A stretch of DNA of 64,000 bases from Ptychodera flava. Taxonomy: Eukaryota > Hemichordata > Enteropneusta > Ptychoderidae. A model generated the notes under the pieces. The model ran no database searches, was not told the DNA's origin, and was given only the letters and a program-made list of their open reading frames with translations. The DNA lies in NCBI RefSeq assembly GCF_041260155.1, contig NC_091931.1, forward strand, positions 49,255,758 to 49,319,757, in the 5' to 3' direction. Positions 13,701 through 26,600 of the stretch are shown here, in pieces. The translations under genes and the position numbers were made by a program. Each line of letters starts with the position of its first letter. The stretch's first letter is position 1.

Positions 13701-15842
13701 TGACATTCAGTATAAATTTGGCGAAATCAAAAAAAAAAATTTCCAAATCGGACAAAGTAGAAGCGGCGATTCCGATGAACAATTAATTTTTTCTTCCTGG
13801 CCTATTATAAAAATTAGAATTACTTTTTATAGTCTCGAGTATCGTTTAAGTCAATGACAAGATTCTAAATGATGGAATGTGATCACTGTTTTCGTATCTT
13901 ACCGGCAACTGTGTATATTGCTGTCAAGATGAACAGTACTATTACAGAGGCATAGATATTCCATCCTAAAGCAAGACGAATCAGTAAGACACCTGAATAC
14001 AGCTCACCCTGTGTACATAAAAAACACGGAGAAATTAAATGACGAATTATTTAATTTATATTCGCTGTGGTTTCTAAAATTATTCCCATTTTACATAGTC
14101 ATTTTACTCTACAAAACTCGATTTTAATAAATTTATTTTTGGCGTTGCGCGTAACAACAGTTTCCTCAAAGTAATATTTCTTAATAAAATAACATGAAAC
14201 TCACTCGTAATATTTTTAAAAATGAGAGAATATAAAGTCTAGTAAGGAAGTAATAGTTCACTCGGTTTACTCGAAGGATGAAATTATGTGAATCTTTACA
14301 AAAAAGAGATATATTTGGAAAAACGCTGTGTAACGTGCATTGCTCCCTTAGGAGAAGATAGATGAAGTAGTCAATTGCATTGCCGATGTGGTGTTCTCAT
14401 AGTTAATTACCGGTAATTCGTCGTGTGTATGGTGATGTTCTTGTTGACTTGTGTCTCAGGTCAAACGTAACATACTCATTAAAATGTGCATTCGATGTCC
14501 CTGGTGGTGGGCTTGAAATCACAATTTTTTGTTTAGTTCTTATGCAAAGTGTGAATCGTTGTAGATCAATTTTGATTTAAAATAAGTTTGTTCTAAAAGG
14601 AAATTGGATTGAACTTCAAGACGGAACTCACCGTTGTGTGAGCAAATATATTCAAGAATAATTGAGTGAATGCAAGATACAATCGTAACCGGTTGCCTCC
14701 AAAACGTTTTTGTATGTACTCTGGTGTAGTGAATGCCTGGATAATAAAGAAAAGTGGTCTACATAAATACTTACAGTACTTGCTTAATGCTATGAATCGT
14801 TAATATGCTACGAGGCATTTCGTTTGTACCAAAGTACCCAATGACATTCAGGGCTTTGCTTCTGACTCTGTCCTCGACGAGATGTTAAAACGCTTGTATT
14901 TTATGAATTCGGGTGGGATGGGGGACCAGTTTGTTCAAGAAGACTTTCTCTTTTGTTGGTGTTAAGTTTTGATAGTTTATAACGTCCACCGTTTAAGAAT
15001 TTTTTTAAATCACTTCCCCTTGGACTAGAGTGGAAATAAGTTTCGTTAAATATTATGCATCTGCTAACACAGTGATCCTTTTCTTTTATCCAGAGAATTG
15101 TATATTTTGAGCTGAATAATTCAAATCAAATATTGTACGTATAAGTGATGATGAATCAATGAACTTTAAACCTTGTGTAAGTACGGTTAGAAAACTTTTA
15201 TGAAAGTAAACACTTCGTCAGGAAAAATGTCATAAATATATTATGATGTGTACGATTCGCAAGATTTAGAATAATTTCACACATTGAGCAAATTCACCGT
15301 GATCAGATCTCAATGAGGAACGTAAAGTAATCATTTTATTTGCCTTACCCCGGATGAGACGTAGACAGGTGCAAAGACGTAACCAAGGAGAAAGAGACAC
15401 GTCACTGCCTAGAAACGAAAAGAAAAAAATTACTCCGTGAAATTGTATTTTCCTATAGAACCTCATTCTGATATTGACTCGTGTACATCACTAGAAGTAT
15501 TTACTTTTGTCCGCTGATGAATCAAGAACAACTGTATGAATATTCTGATTTATCTATGTGTGTGATCATTATCAATGTTTGTTCGCCTTTGCGAAGGATG
15601 TAATTCACAGTTCTTGATGGAGAAACTACGTGTGTTTGAAACTTACCGAGAACTCGTAGAAAACCACAGCAATTCCATCGACTGCTGCCGAACCGGCTAC
15701 TCCAAAGAAGTTGTCCGGCCCGATATTACTGACGTACAGAGAAAGTCCTACCTGTGAGCAACGATAGAGGATTAGTTTTTCAAGACGATAATTGAGTTTC
15801 AATTCCTTAGATGATGATAGGGTGGTGGTGGGGGGGGGGGGG

Positions 15843-15875
<33 letters not shown>

Positions 15876-15896
15876 GACGACGACGACGACGACGAC

Positions 15897-15936
<40 letters not shown>

Positions 15937-18463
15937 GCCACGACCAACACGGCATTAAGCTGTTAGGAGTGTGCAAGATTACTTTACTTACAGATGTTTT
16001 TGTTCATAAAATATATGATTATCAAATCAATATCGACGGTACTTTGCACGTAAACCAGGGCAGTATCTACATGTAATAGCGTCAGCGAATATGAACATGA
16101 ACAAAGTGTGGGTTCAAGAAACAACCGCCTGTGAAGCGTGCGCCCTCAACATTAGGTCTGCAGAAAAATGAAGATTTTCAGAGCTCGCTAGGTCTGTATT
16201 TCGACGTGCCATTCGACTTACCAACCACCATGTCATCGTCCTTCCCGTCAAAAAGTATCCGCCTGTTGTGGATCGTTGTGCATACCGCGATGACTTTGGA
16301 GAAAGTGAAAAAGTATGAAGAGTTAGAAACTTACAGATGGTGAAGGGTCATAGCGAGGCAAGGAAAAGTATGCCAGGCATATGGACGTAAGAAAACAACT
16401 ATAGACAGACATACAAGCAAGTGTTGACCCTATAGTAGTGATTCGTCAAGTCAAAACGTGTGTATTTCCTTACTACTTTATACACGGCTAAACCAACAAA
16501 CAAACCCAGCCTTATTTAGCTCATATGTGTTTGAACAAGGAACAAAATGCCTGGGAGGGGTTAAAAGCTCTTCAGCAAAAATAAATAAAAAGGTGCGTGG
16601 ACATTTTATTCGAAGACAAATGCCAACTTCTCAGTGAGAAAGAGCATTTTTTTTGCTCTCGTTTTTCGGCAAAAATGTTTATACAACTGATACATGGATT
16701 TATTTTAAAGTAGCATTTTATTCTACACATTGTATTTGTTGTTACTGTTATCATCAAACTTAGCTTGTCCAAGTTAAAGTACAACAATAAAGTGTGAACT
16801 GAAAACGCTCCCATGATTCACCATGTGTAGTGTTATCAGTTGTCTGTAGACAGAAACGTTTTCTTTCCCTGACGATCCGCTCATGTCTTGCTGTGATCTA
16901 GATGAAAGATTGTCAAATTTGATTCAGCCATTCTCGAGAAGGAGATTATCAAATTCGATTAACTCATTCTCGAGATAAAGAATATCAAATTCGATAAAGC
17001 CATTACTGAGATAGAAGCAACATTTCAGAAATTCATCTAATAAGCTTATGCAAATTGTCGCTCATTTGACATCAAACTACCATATGCTTTTCAATTTAAT
17101 CAAGTACAAAGTTCCAACAAATTTATTTCTGTGGTAATTTACATATAGCTTTTATTGGAAGTGTCATCAGATATATAAATTAGTAATTTGGTGACATTGA
17201 ACTGCTTAACGTCTTTCACTTCTATCAAATATTTGCAATTTCAATATATAAGACAAGTTTCATATATGTGGCCAAATCTTTCAAGATGTATATGCCTGAA
17301 TGTTCAATTACGTAAAATGCGCGAATCACCATTGCAGTTATTTGACTTGGAAGTGCAATAGTTCTTTGAGCTCACTCATTTGTTGCTATGAGCGATGTCT
17401 GTACCAAGTTGCTTTTATGAATTTGGTGTCATTGCTGTTGATATACTATAACGTCGATTGGGTATAATGCAAGAATGCAAACATGCAAATTAGCAATTAG
17501 CTGACATTAAATTGCTTCATTGCTTTCACTGCTGTCATATCTTTGTATCTTCAATAGATGTGACAAGTTTCATCAATTTTAGCAACGTCTTTACAGAGAT
17601 TTATGTAAATTAGCAATATCATGGACATTGAACTGCTAAATGACCTTGGAAATCTTAATGTGTTTGTACGATCGATATTCTGAGAATTTCTAAGAACTGG
17701 ATAATCTGCAAAAAAGCATTACTTATTCCTACAGAAACCTATTCTTTTTTTGCAATTTTAAAACTAAATTTGAGTACCAGATTTAATTTTAATCGGATCT
17801 GTTGTTCTTGAGATACCCTTAGCACATACAAGCAGAATTAACACATACACAAAAACCGGTATGACATTAGCTCAGGTATGTGAACACGAGTACCGTAAAG
17901 AAATTCCATTGTCAGGAGACAAACTCCACTCGTGTGAGTTAATTACATACAATGTCTTTGGCTGTTGAAGTACCTCTATACGGAGGTTATTAAGTCCGCG
18001 TAAATGGTTGTGTCGAATGACAAGGCCATCAGGAGCAGGCAGCATAATGTTATACGGCGCAGTATTGGGATAACAACGTGTACAATCAACTGAATGATTT
18101 ATGAATACAGCTGTCGTGTGAAAATGCAATAAATATGACGAGACAGGCCGCGGTAATATATCCAAGTTGACAAGGCGGTCCACTTTGCCGCTAAAGAACG
18201 GCATTGTACTTTGTTGTACTCTCATGTCACACCATTTTTGTATTCGGTGTCAGCGCAAACCTTATATTCTTCTTGTCGTCTTTCTCCTTGCACCCTTGTA
18301 ATATCAGAAATATCACCACAGAGAAGATAAACAAAAACCATGTCGTTTTTTTTTCTGTATAACTCACCCACAGTCCAAGCGCTATAACGCTGAGTAGGAG
18401 CACAATGATGACCACATAGTCCACGACATGCAGCGGGTCAAAATACTCGATTTCGGACGCCAT
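1795..18463 (-). CDS. SLC5 sodium/solute symporter, paralog A (15 exons)
   Basis: Membrane transporter of the SLC5 (SGLT) family, 686 residues, probably moving an organic solute into the cell with Na+. Exons, in coding order: 18463-18368, 16293-16222, 15751-15647, 15408-15349, 14736-14632, 14008-13903, 13464-13384, 12994-12789, 9960-9825, 9008-8901, 5788-5638, 4101-3933, 3463-3248, 2793-2553, 2003-1795. All junctions are GT-AG and keep phase. The start is [12 protein letters not shown] in a good context (G at -3, G at +4). Family marks: [10 protein letters not shown] (exon 2), SNIGPDNF (exon 3), [11 protein letters not shown] (exon 5), NQVIVQR (exons 8/9), [12 protein letters not shown] (exon 9), a Cys-rich loop (exon 10), [12 protein letters not shown] (exon 11) and CDEPDTR (exon 13). 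Compared with human SGLT1, Gln457, Lys321, Glu102, Tyr290 and Trp291 are matched (Q439, K303, E89, Y272, W273), but His83 is N70 and Asp294 is N276. Exon 14 is an acidic, variable cytosolic loop. Exon 15 ends in a final helix, FFMWGYFA. Confidence 0.93.
4387..4540. mobile_element. hAT-like MITE, copy 1
   Basis: A 154-bp element in intron 11 of gene A. It has about 16-bp terminal inverted repeats (GGGCCGACTTGCAGCG at the left, ending CGCTGCGAGTCAGCCG) and is flanked by a perfect 8-bp direct repeat CAATTTCT at 4379-4386 and 4541-4548. A near-identical copy lies at 29096-29250 in gene B. An 8-bp target duplication with short inverted ends fits the hAT superfamily. There is no coding capacity. 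Confidence 0.8.
4556..5582. mobile_element. TTAA-flanked DNA transposon relic with THAP-like fragment
   Basis: About 1.03 kb bounded by TTAA on both sides, with 15-bp inverted ends AGGGGAAATTTACCC / GGGTAAATTTCCCCT. Just inside there is a second weaker inverted pair (TTCACTTTCACTCA / AAGTGAAAGTGAATGAA). Between them, around 4771-4870 on the plus strand, a short reading frame gives [14 protein letters not shown] preceded by [18 protein letters not shown]. This resembles the C-x2-H-F end of a THAP zinc-binding domain and runs into a stop. TTAA targets plus a THAP domain are known for Kolobok transposons; piggyBac also uses TTAA. It sits in intron 11 of gene A and is followed at once by a poly-C tract (5583-5605). 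Confidence 0.65.
5974..6107. repeat. fold-back palindrome
   Basis: Two arms of about 60 bp (5974-6033 and 6047-6107) are nearly perfect reverse complements around a 13-base loop. Key arm sequence: CACCCAGCGATGGTATACC, matched by GGTATACCGTCGCTGGGTG. Probably a fold-back MITE in intron 10 of gene A. It abuts a second inverted-repeat unit at 6110-6317. Confidence 0.75.
6110..6317. repeat. MITE-like unit ending in a short palindrome
   Basis: The left end (6110-6135, CTATTATATCATAACAGTAT) is inverted at 6266-6291 (ATACTGGTATGATATAAT), enclosing about 130 bp. The right copy is itself mirrored again at 6293-6317, so 6266-6317 is a compact palindrome with a loop of a few bases. This looks like a MITE with a second copy of its end, or two nested insertions. 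No coding capacity. Confidence 0.55.
6640..8280 (+). mobile_element. Penelope-like retroelement RT fragment, interrupted and decayed
   Basis: Plus-strand traces of one reverse transcriptase occur in the expected order inside gene A intron 10. They are a first block near 6880-6960 (FSTLY, then [13 protein letters not shown]), a second near 7052-7150 ([20 protein letters not shown]), then [16 protein letters not shown] near 7668-7720, YRYIDDV near 7794-7814, [17 protein letters not shown] and [15 protein letters not shown], up to about 8277. The longest open stretch is 7820-8215. About 500 bp of unrelated or displaced sequence separates the second and third blocks. The motif set matches a family I know from many marine invertebrates and would class as Penelope-like. 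It is clearly non-functional. I cannot place the true element ends. Confidence 0.65.
8664..8770. repeat. short inverted repeat
   Basis: Arms 8664-8699 and 8745-8770 share GATTTTGGTACAAT / ATTGTACCAAAATC and GGGTA(T/C)ACAC, around a 45-base centre. The left arm has an extra TGTACACAC. Probably a small fold-back element. It lies about 130 bp beyond the splice donor of exon 10 of gene A. Confidence 0.5.
9499..9709. repeat. decayed MITE, family shared with 59968-60174
   Basis: Begins GAACACGATTGGAACTATTTTGGG and ends near GAATTAGTTTCAAG. The interior shares blocks with 59968-60174: AAAGTGTTAGGT, TATAGCT, and TAGCTGAGCTTA followed by ATTTGC. The better copy at 59968 shows the inverted ends clearly. 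Located in intron 9 of gene A. Confidence 0.6.
15843..15936. repeat. (TGA)n/(CGA)n microsatellite
   Basis: Pure trinucleotide repeat with a short CGA block inside runs of TGA, preceded by a poly-G run. It lies in intron 2 of gene A, about 90 bp upstream of the exon 3 acceptor on the minus strand. An apparent Ser/His-rich reading frame on the minus strand here is just the repeat. Confidence 0.95.
16908..17016. repeat. ~36-bp tandem repeat, three units
   Basis: Three consecutive units built on ATCAAATTCGAT followed by CATTCTCGAGA, spaced about 36 bp apart. Lies in intron 1 of gene A. Confidence 0.7.
17170..17650. repeat. diverged repeated block in intron 1 of gene A
   Basis: The phrase AAATTAG(T/C)AAT...GACATT(G/A)AA(C/T)TGCT appears near 17178, 17485 and 17603. 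The first two are followed by CTTTCACT, GACAAGTTTCAT and related words. The copies are diverged and unequally spaced, so this looks like an old segmental repeat rather than an active satellite. Confidence 0.5.
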
Positions 18464-20658
18464 GACGATACTATGACAGATTTCTCACCGTCCCAGAAAT
18501 CTTGAAGACGCACAGAGCATGGAAAGAGCTTGTATTGTAGGTCCTTCCAGTAGAAGGACAAAGAATGAAGATCGAGGGAGCCGGGACTGGGATAGCTGCA
18601 TTGATAAGATATGATGAATGGCAGTGACAGGTCATTCGATAGTTCATATGTTTGCCAATAATCGAGATGTTTACACAAGTAAGTTTGTGCATACCTGCTT
18701 TGCAAATAATCTACAAATGATCGAAAATCAACTTTTGTCATGTCCGAACAAAGGCACCGTGATCAATCATCAAGGCGTCTGGTTACGGGCCGTAATCTTG
18801 TGAAACGAATAGGTTAGGGGTGATCCATTTGAAATCTAGGGACGCTGGAGGATTTTCGAAAAAAACTGTCTCTGCAGAAGGGAAGAAAAGAATTTGCTTA
18901 TAGGACACGGCTGCAAAACATTTGTGTGATGCACTCTAGGGTGGTAGACCAGCATTCAGTGGTCTCAATGCAATGCTGCTAGTGTCAGAATAGACGTGGA
19001 ATGTTTGTTCTTCACGCTGTGACATTTTGGAACAGGACTCATTATACCTGCACGATTTTGATACGCAGTCGGTGGACCTACTGTGATGAGTTGAAGGAAA
19101 GCTCAAGAGAAGGCAGCGGTTTGCAGCAGTGCACAGAGACCATTCAGCACCTTCTGGATTTTTTACAAGTCATGTGCATTACATCAGAAAGTAACATTGG
19201 AAAGGTTCATAAGTTGGATATACATTCAATGATCTGCATGTGCGAAGACAAGGATATTTCCACATAATTAAATGTTTAAAACGGCTCGATTTTACAAGAT
19301 TGTGATTGAATGATTTTGTATTTTCGGAAAAAAAATTACTTTGACTCTACTTGTCCAAAAGAATTTTCTTTGAAGCAACCTCTGGAAAAATATTGCTGCC
19401 TGAGTGGGTAAAAAAATTGTCGCCGTACCCATTTCCTACAGCGCCCCCCCCCCCCGAAATAAAATGAGCCATTCTTTAGACTGAGAAGGTGTCGATATAT
19501 TATGTTGAAGATGGAATAGTGTCAATTATATTATTTTTCAAGTTGCAATTATTCATCAACTCAATTTATTCATCAATTTAATTGGTTTATCCATTGATTT
19601 GTAAATCCATAAAAGTTATCTGTCATCAGCGACAACATGACCTTGCCGATCACGTGACTCTGGTTACAAGTGTGCACCCATTGGAATCTTTCAATGAAAG
19701 TCCTCTCCTTTGCCAGTAAGGTTGATCAGATTCTTATTGCCCTTTAGTCAACTTGGCACGATCCCAATCGGTGCATTTATCAACATTCCACATCGAGGTC
19801 TCAGATAAAGTTTGATCTCCAAGTTTTTTACTAAATACACGACACCAGAGTAAATTTCTAGTATAGCAAGATGATGTTTATATTTCTATGGAAACTTATG
19901 ATATGACCTACATCAGATTACGACAATATTTATACAGGAGTAAATAATACTTTCCCTCGCAGCAACTCTAATGACGGTCATCTTATCGATAATAACCAAA
20001 GTACCAGTATAAGTGTACTTTCATCAAAATTATCAGTTTATTTGAAAGAGCATTTTTTTTGTTATGCTTGCTGAAGTGGTGTACAATCACGTGCTTATAA
20101 ACTCACAGATAAAAGTCAGATGCAAATCCATTTAGCACTCAAAGTCAGATTTCATTCGTAAACCAGCTCGATTTCGCGTACGCAAGTCGGGTACAGTGAA
20201 TGTGGTCTATGGAAATACGGTACCACAATAGAATTGAGACCCTGAAAATTCTCCGCTGAAAACTGGAAACCCAAGTGATTGAAAATATAAGGTGAGAGGC
20301 AACCCTGAAATTTACCACAAAGCAATATGATATGTATGTAACAGGTATGTAACTTATAAGGATGAATGTAACGGTTTAATCTACTTGGCATATGTGGCCG
20401 GATGTCCTCGCCAACAAGTTAAAAGTCAAACAAACCAATGTCCCATTCCAAAACTTGATACTTTGCACTTCTTATATCGCCAGCAATGTTTTACTTAACT
20501 AACCAAATTCGAAACTGCTATAAAATACTGTACAACAAGAAGTGCATTAACATACATTTAGCAGAGGGTCTTCATGTGCCTGTAATGATTAGAAACTATC
20601 TCAATGAAGACGAATATTGTTCATACTTTCTAAATCTGTGACTCTATAATCGCGACCG
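18464..20658. other. spacer between genes B and A
   Basis: 2.2 kb between the stop codon of gene B and the start codon of gene A. It must hold the 3' UTR of B and the promoter and 5' UTR of A. I see no coding exon, RNA gene or defined transposon; there is one poly-C tract at about 19443-19455. Confidence 0.5.
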
Positions 20659-23600
20659 TTAGCCGAAATAACCCCACATGAAAACACACGCTAGCAACAT
20701 GATGACAGAGTTGACAACAGCAAAGCTCGCCCACTTCGGATCCTCGTCCAAGGATGTCATTGCCTTGTCTCTCTCAGCCTCTTCCTGGATCGTCTTCTCG
20801 CTGACGTGACTGTAACCACACATGTAATGATACATGCACATCCAGATAGACTCCTTCTGATTTCCCGTGTCTGCCTCTGAATGATAAAAACCAATAACGG
20901 TACCATAACAGCAATAACATATTACAACGACAACAAAAGCAGCAGCAGCAACAACAACAACAACACAAAATATAACAATAACAATACAATAATATGATTT
21001 TATCATTAACATTAATATTATTTTATCTGTTGCCAAGTTGAAGGACATTTTTCACTGCGCTGCAATGTATAAATATAACCTCAATTTGGTGATACTATCG
21101 TTAACACAGCATAGTACAGTAAATCACGTGATAAGTTGACAACCAATGTAAAGCAACAGAACTAACCCGACTCATCTTTTATCTCCACCTCATTGACGTC
21201 AGTTTTTTCTTGTCCGCCTTTCTGCGAGCCATCGTTGTCTTTCACCGTTTCCTCGTCCACTTCCAATTTCATCTCAGTGTTCACGTGACCCTTGTCGACT
21301 CCTGGTTCGTCGTCTCTTTGATCGTTCGGGTCAACTCTCGGTTCCTTGCTGTGCCTCGTCCACCATGTTAAGCGTACGAGCTAAAATTGCAAAACCCACG
21401 CTACACTTAGGATACAGTGCTCAGAAACACATTCTTACAAAGATGATTGGTTTAAAAGTTATATATAATACTGAAGGCTCTTATGCTGTTATGTATTCTG
21501 ACTTCATAACAGTGATATTTACGAATAACTCTCTCTGAGTAAGAGAGGGACCATAGGAAAACTCACAGTATGCAAGACATATTGATCTTATGACCTCACA
21601 CTTACATATTATTAAATATCATCGGACTTCAGACGTGATAAAAAAAACAATTCCTATAAATGGTAATGGTACGGGAATGATAAAAAACCCTTCCCGTAAA
21701 TTTTCTCAGTTCTGTTGGCAAATGTTTCAGATGGACGATAACTCACTTGTTCTTTCGGTTGAGGTTTTGTTACGAGACTGATACCGATAGTGACCAGGAT
21801 CGAACTGACCAGTAAAATGATGGCGAAATGGAGAAAGTGTACATCTCGCAGGAACGGTATGCGAGTGTCAGGTTCGTCACATCCAGGTTCCACGTAGACG
21901 AAGCTGAGCACCATACGACCAAGACCAAAGAGGGTCCCGAACACAGCACCGATGAACGCACCCTACAGGGAAAGTAATAAGAAAATAGTGATCGTTCTTG
22001 GCATCAAAATGTCTTACCAGGCCTTTGAGAGGAAATGTCTACTTTTGTATTTTGACTCTATCCTTGCGTTTTAGGATGAAGTTCAGGGGGCAATTAACAT
22101 ATCAACTGTAAACCTACAATTCTTTTGAAATAATGAAGAAAGAATTTCGAGAATTTTCATTCTTGCTCCTTCTCCCCCCCCTCCCTTCCTATTGCGCTGT
22201 CGTGTTTGCTCTTCTTCTTTCTTTCTTTCGTTCTTTGCAATACAACTGCAGCTGATAGTTACGATCTTCTCACCGGTTCGTTGATTCTTTCCCAGGAAAT
22301 TGCAAGTATGAAGCAGGCAATAAACGGCGGGGTTATGTGAGCGCTGACGGCCTGAAGATAGTTGAACAGAACTCCTTGTCCGTACGTTTCCATGACAGGT
22401 AACCATAGCACCGACGCCACCACCATAATAAGTGTCCATAATCTGCGGGGGTGTGTAATAGTAGTATTTTTTGAGATCAAAAACTTGAAAGTGGTGGTGG
22501 TTGCTATGTCTAAATTGTACAAAGAGTAAGAAGCAAAAATAAAAAGTTGTAAGCAATACAAGTTACATGCAGAGTGGCGATACTATAATATCGGAGTGCG
22601 GGCAGTTTAAAATTATAGCCGCGTCATTAAGTTTCAGTCAAATAAGGAATTCACCGATGTCCTTATCTACTACCACTTTCAGTAGGGCTTCGGGGATAAC
22701 TCATGGTTGTTTCCAAAAAGCCAATTAATATGTTTTACATTATTTATTAATGTGATTCATGACGACAAATTCTCACGATAGATTTCACACAAAGATTCCG
22801 TGCTTGTGAACACTCACCGACCGACAACCATTTCTTCCCTGTTCGACGCCTTTGGTCTTATTTTCTTCCAGATATCCAGGGTAAAAACTGTGCTGGCGCT
22901 GTTGAATATCGAGGTCAATGAACTCATCACACCAGCCAACATTGCCGCCAAAATGAGTCCTCGCAAGCCTAAAAACGAACAAACAAACAGGTTATTGTTT
23001 AAGTTTTGTTGCAAATCATTCGAGCTTATCCATAGACAGGACCCACACCCCAACCCACCTCTATACTGGCCAAGGTTTATCGTATTCTCACTTCTATTAA
23101 AAACGAAGCAAAAGCAACAAAAGAGAACTCCTTTGAAAACGACAATACGATATCAATATTTACATATAATTATACTTTTCTATGTTCATGTTTCACACAA
23201 GTGCATAAGTTCAGTGCTGCTATGTTAACCCCAGATTTGTCGGAGGCATTGAGGGTGAATGGAAAATGTCAATGTACTCACCTATGGGTAACAAATCCAG
23301 AATTAGGTAAGGATAAGCCATGTTGGAACAGCCAGCGGAATTTCCACAGCGGTCTGAACAAACATCTTTGTGTACGCAAGCTACGGTGTCTGCAAAGAGG
23401 ACAAATGGCAATAAGGGTCAGTTTTACTCAGAGGTATTGCCGATGAAGAATTAGTTAAGGGAAAAGAAACTGGCTTTACCAGAAGTCTAATCCTGGTCTA
23501 CAGGGTCAACGCTTAGCACAAGGTCAGAAATAAACTAGTAATTTGACAAACTTCAATAGACAGTCATTTTCGATTTAGTCGATAACAAATCCCTCTCTAA

Positions 23601-26600
23601 TTCAATGGATTATTCAATAGCGAAAGTGTATTGATGTTAGAGTAGAGGACGTTGACTGGTGATGTTGTACACTCAGAGGATGTCGTTGTGGTTTACATTT
23701 CTATAATATACATTGAAATAATGTTAATACCAACTAAAATTTCAGACCCCAGCACGACGGGGTTTCAAATATGAATTCAAAATTTTATTTGTATTGCAAT
23801 TAAGTATGAAGTTATGTTGTCTTGGGACAGGGAAAAATAAACGAATCGGTCAGAAGGTTACTATAATGGACTACAAATTTGCATATTTTGTTGTTTTGTA
23901 GACCCATAGGATCATAACAGAGGGTATATGAAACAAATTCGTAAAGTCTGTAAATTTTCCTTAATTTAATAAAAAATATTTTAAAGCACTCATTAGAGAA
24001 TGCATCGTAAATAAAGAGATAAATTCACTATTGGATGTAATAATCGAAGTGTGGTCAAACGGTCAAGGTCAACTTTACCTGTGTACAGAATCCTGCTGAT
24101 CATGCCTGGCCATACCATGATAAACATCGCCATCATTTTTAACCAGCCAGCTACCGTTGTTCCAGCAGTGGCGTGTGAGATGTTCTTGGCGGCAAGGCAT
24201 CTCTGTACAATCACCTGGTGTTAAAATGACACATTTCATTACTCCAAAATGTACATCTTGCCGGTTTGTTAGTCAGTAAGTGAGTCTGTCTGTCTGTCTG
24301 TCTGTCTTATTTTCTGTCCGCCGATCTCGTATGGGTGAATTAATCATTAAATATTTATTTGCTTATTGATATTGCGTACAGTGATTTCCACGCCGAAGAG
24401 TCAAATTGCCTACGCTTCCTTCTTAGGTGGTGACGTCAAACTGCAAACCTGGAGGGCTGGTTGACGATCTTAAACGACTTGAACGCATTAAAATTGTTGT
24501 GTAATCGTGACACGGTCACACAATTATCTACTGCTGTGTCTACCCTAACGAGCGAGATTACTTTACTTCGCGAGAAAGTTGCCAGTCTGGAAGTGAGACT
24601 ATCGACACAGAATGTCCCTGCTGTTCAGAATAATCATCATAACAATCTTGAAAACATCGATGAGAATATGCAAAATTCAACAAGATTACCAGATGATGAA
24701 GTCGTTGCAACAACAGTGCAAGTTACAGGTGATACTACGTCATCAGAAAATGTACCAGCTGCTTTGGACGCACACCCTAATTTGCATGTAGCGGCATCTG
24801 GCCACAGTGACGAGCAACGTAACAACTTTCGTCTACAAAGCTATCAAAGACGAAAAGTTCGTCGAGGAATAAATTTAAAGGCAACGCAGTACTCAGAGGT
24901 CGTTGGTACAGGTTCACGTAGTTTCAATATTTCTGTGCCCCATGTCATCGAGCCCAATGTCATCGAGCAGCACAGCAATCGTATTTGTGCGGTTTATATT
25001 GGTAGATTGGATATTCAAACTTCTGTTGACGACATTAGAAATCATCTTCATAGCATTGGAGTGTCTCATGTCACGGATGTCATTAAATTAACATGTAGAA
25101 TACCAGGCCAGTCTTCCTTTTGTGTATGTTTGGACTCCACAGATGACGAAGATATTGTTTTTAATGGCAACAACTGGCCCAAAGGCACTCGCATTCGACC
25201 GTACAAGGACAGAACACAGAATTCGGCTCTCGCTCGTAATAATCGCCCGAAATCACAGGGTCACCGTTATCAATCGTATAATCGATTCAACACACCAGGT
25301 CACCGCTATCAATCGTATAATCCTTTTAATACACAAGGACATCATTATTCGACGCTCAACTTGGATAATGCTCCTCATCGATCTTATCTACAACAACATA
25401 ACCAGCTTGAGACGTCTGGTAGAGGACGTCACCAATACCCCCGGGTCATGTAAATATTTTGTTATTTTCTGACATTGAGAATTTCGATAAATATCAAATG
25501 GATTTTAGTGTTTGCTCTTATAACTGTAAGGGTTTGAAATCATCTTATGGTCTTATTGACAACATTTTAAATGACAATAATTGTGATCTTTTGTTTGTCA
25601 GCGAACACTGGCTCACGTCTCAGGAATTGTCAGGTCTTAATATGCAGCTTATTGACAAAAACAGATGGTTACATATGAAATCTAGTATTAATCCGGAAGA
25701 ACTTATGTCCGGCCGTCCTTACGGCGGTATTGGTTTCATTGCAAAAAGAGTTCCAGGTATCTCTTATAAACCAATAGCTGTTGACTCTGATAGAATATCT
25801 GGTGTTCAATTGATTGCTAGCGGACGAATTATTCTAACAATCTTTGGAGTGTACTTGCCTTATTATAATGGTCATCCTGAGCAAATCGATCTTTTGTGCG
25901 AAACGTTAGATATTTTACAATCTGCAATTGATAACATGGATTTGTCGCCTATAATGGTCGTGGGTGATATGAATGCTTCATTACCCAGTGGAAGTCAACT
26001 CAATAAAAACTGGTACCGGAAACATCCATTTACAAAGCATAGCTATATATTGTATGATTTTTTATGCAACAATGAATTCAAAGTAGCTAACTTTAATTTT
26101 GCACAAAACGTTACATACACATATTTTAACGAGATTTCTAAATCTTATATTGATCATGTTTTCTGTTCTGGTATGGCTATGGATATCATTAAGAACTGTA
26201 CTATAATGTCTGATTTGTCTTTAAATGTAAGTGATCATTTTCCGTTATGTACAACTCTTCATTTCTCTTTATTCTGCTTCATATGTTGTACTGATGATAA
26301 CTTTGATAGAACACGCAAATATCCTGCTGTTAATTGGTCTGATGACAGAATATGTTCTGCCTATAGTAATTATGTTACTCGGGCTGCTATGTCATTAAAT
26401 ACTTGTAATATTGAGGATGTTAAGAGCAGAGATGAAGCATGCAAACTTTAGATACCATGTGTAATGACGTCACTAATATCATGCATAATTCATGTAAGAA
26501 GGTTGTTTCTGATACTCATCAACGTTACAAAGGCCGTTTCAAGAAAAACAACTGGTGGAATAATGATTGTCTTGTGACACGTAATAGGCAACGTTTTTGG

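Noticed and set aside
15626-15976. Minus-strand frame with long Ser and His runs
   Set aside because: It is a translation of the TGA/CGA microsatellite running into exon 3 of gene A; only the exon part is coding.
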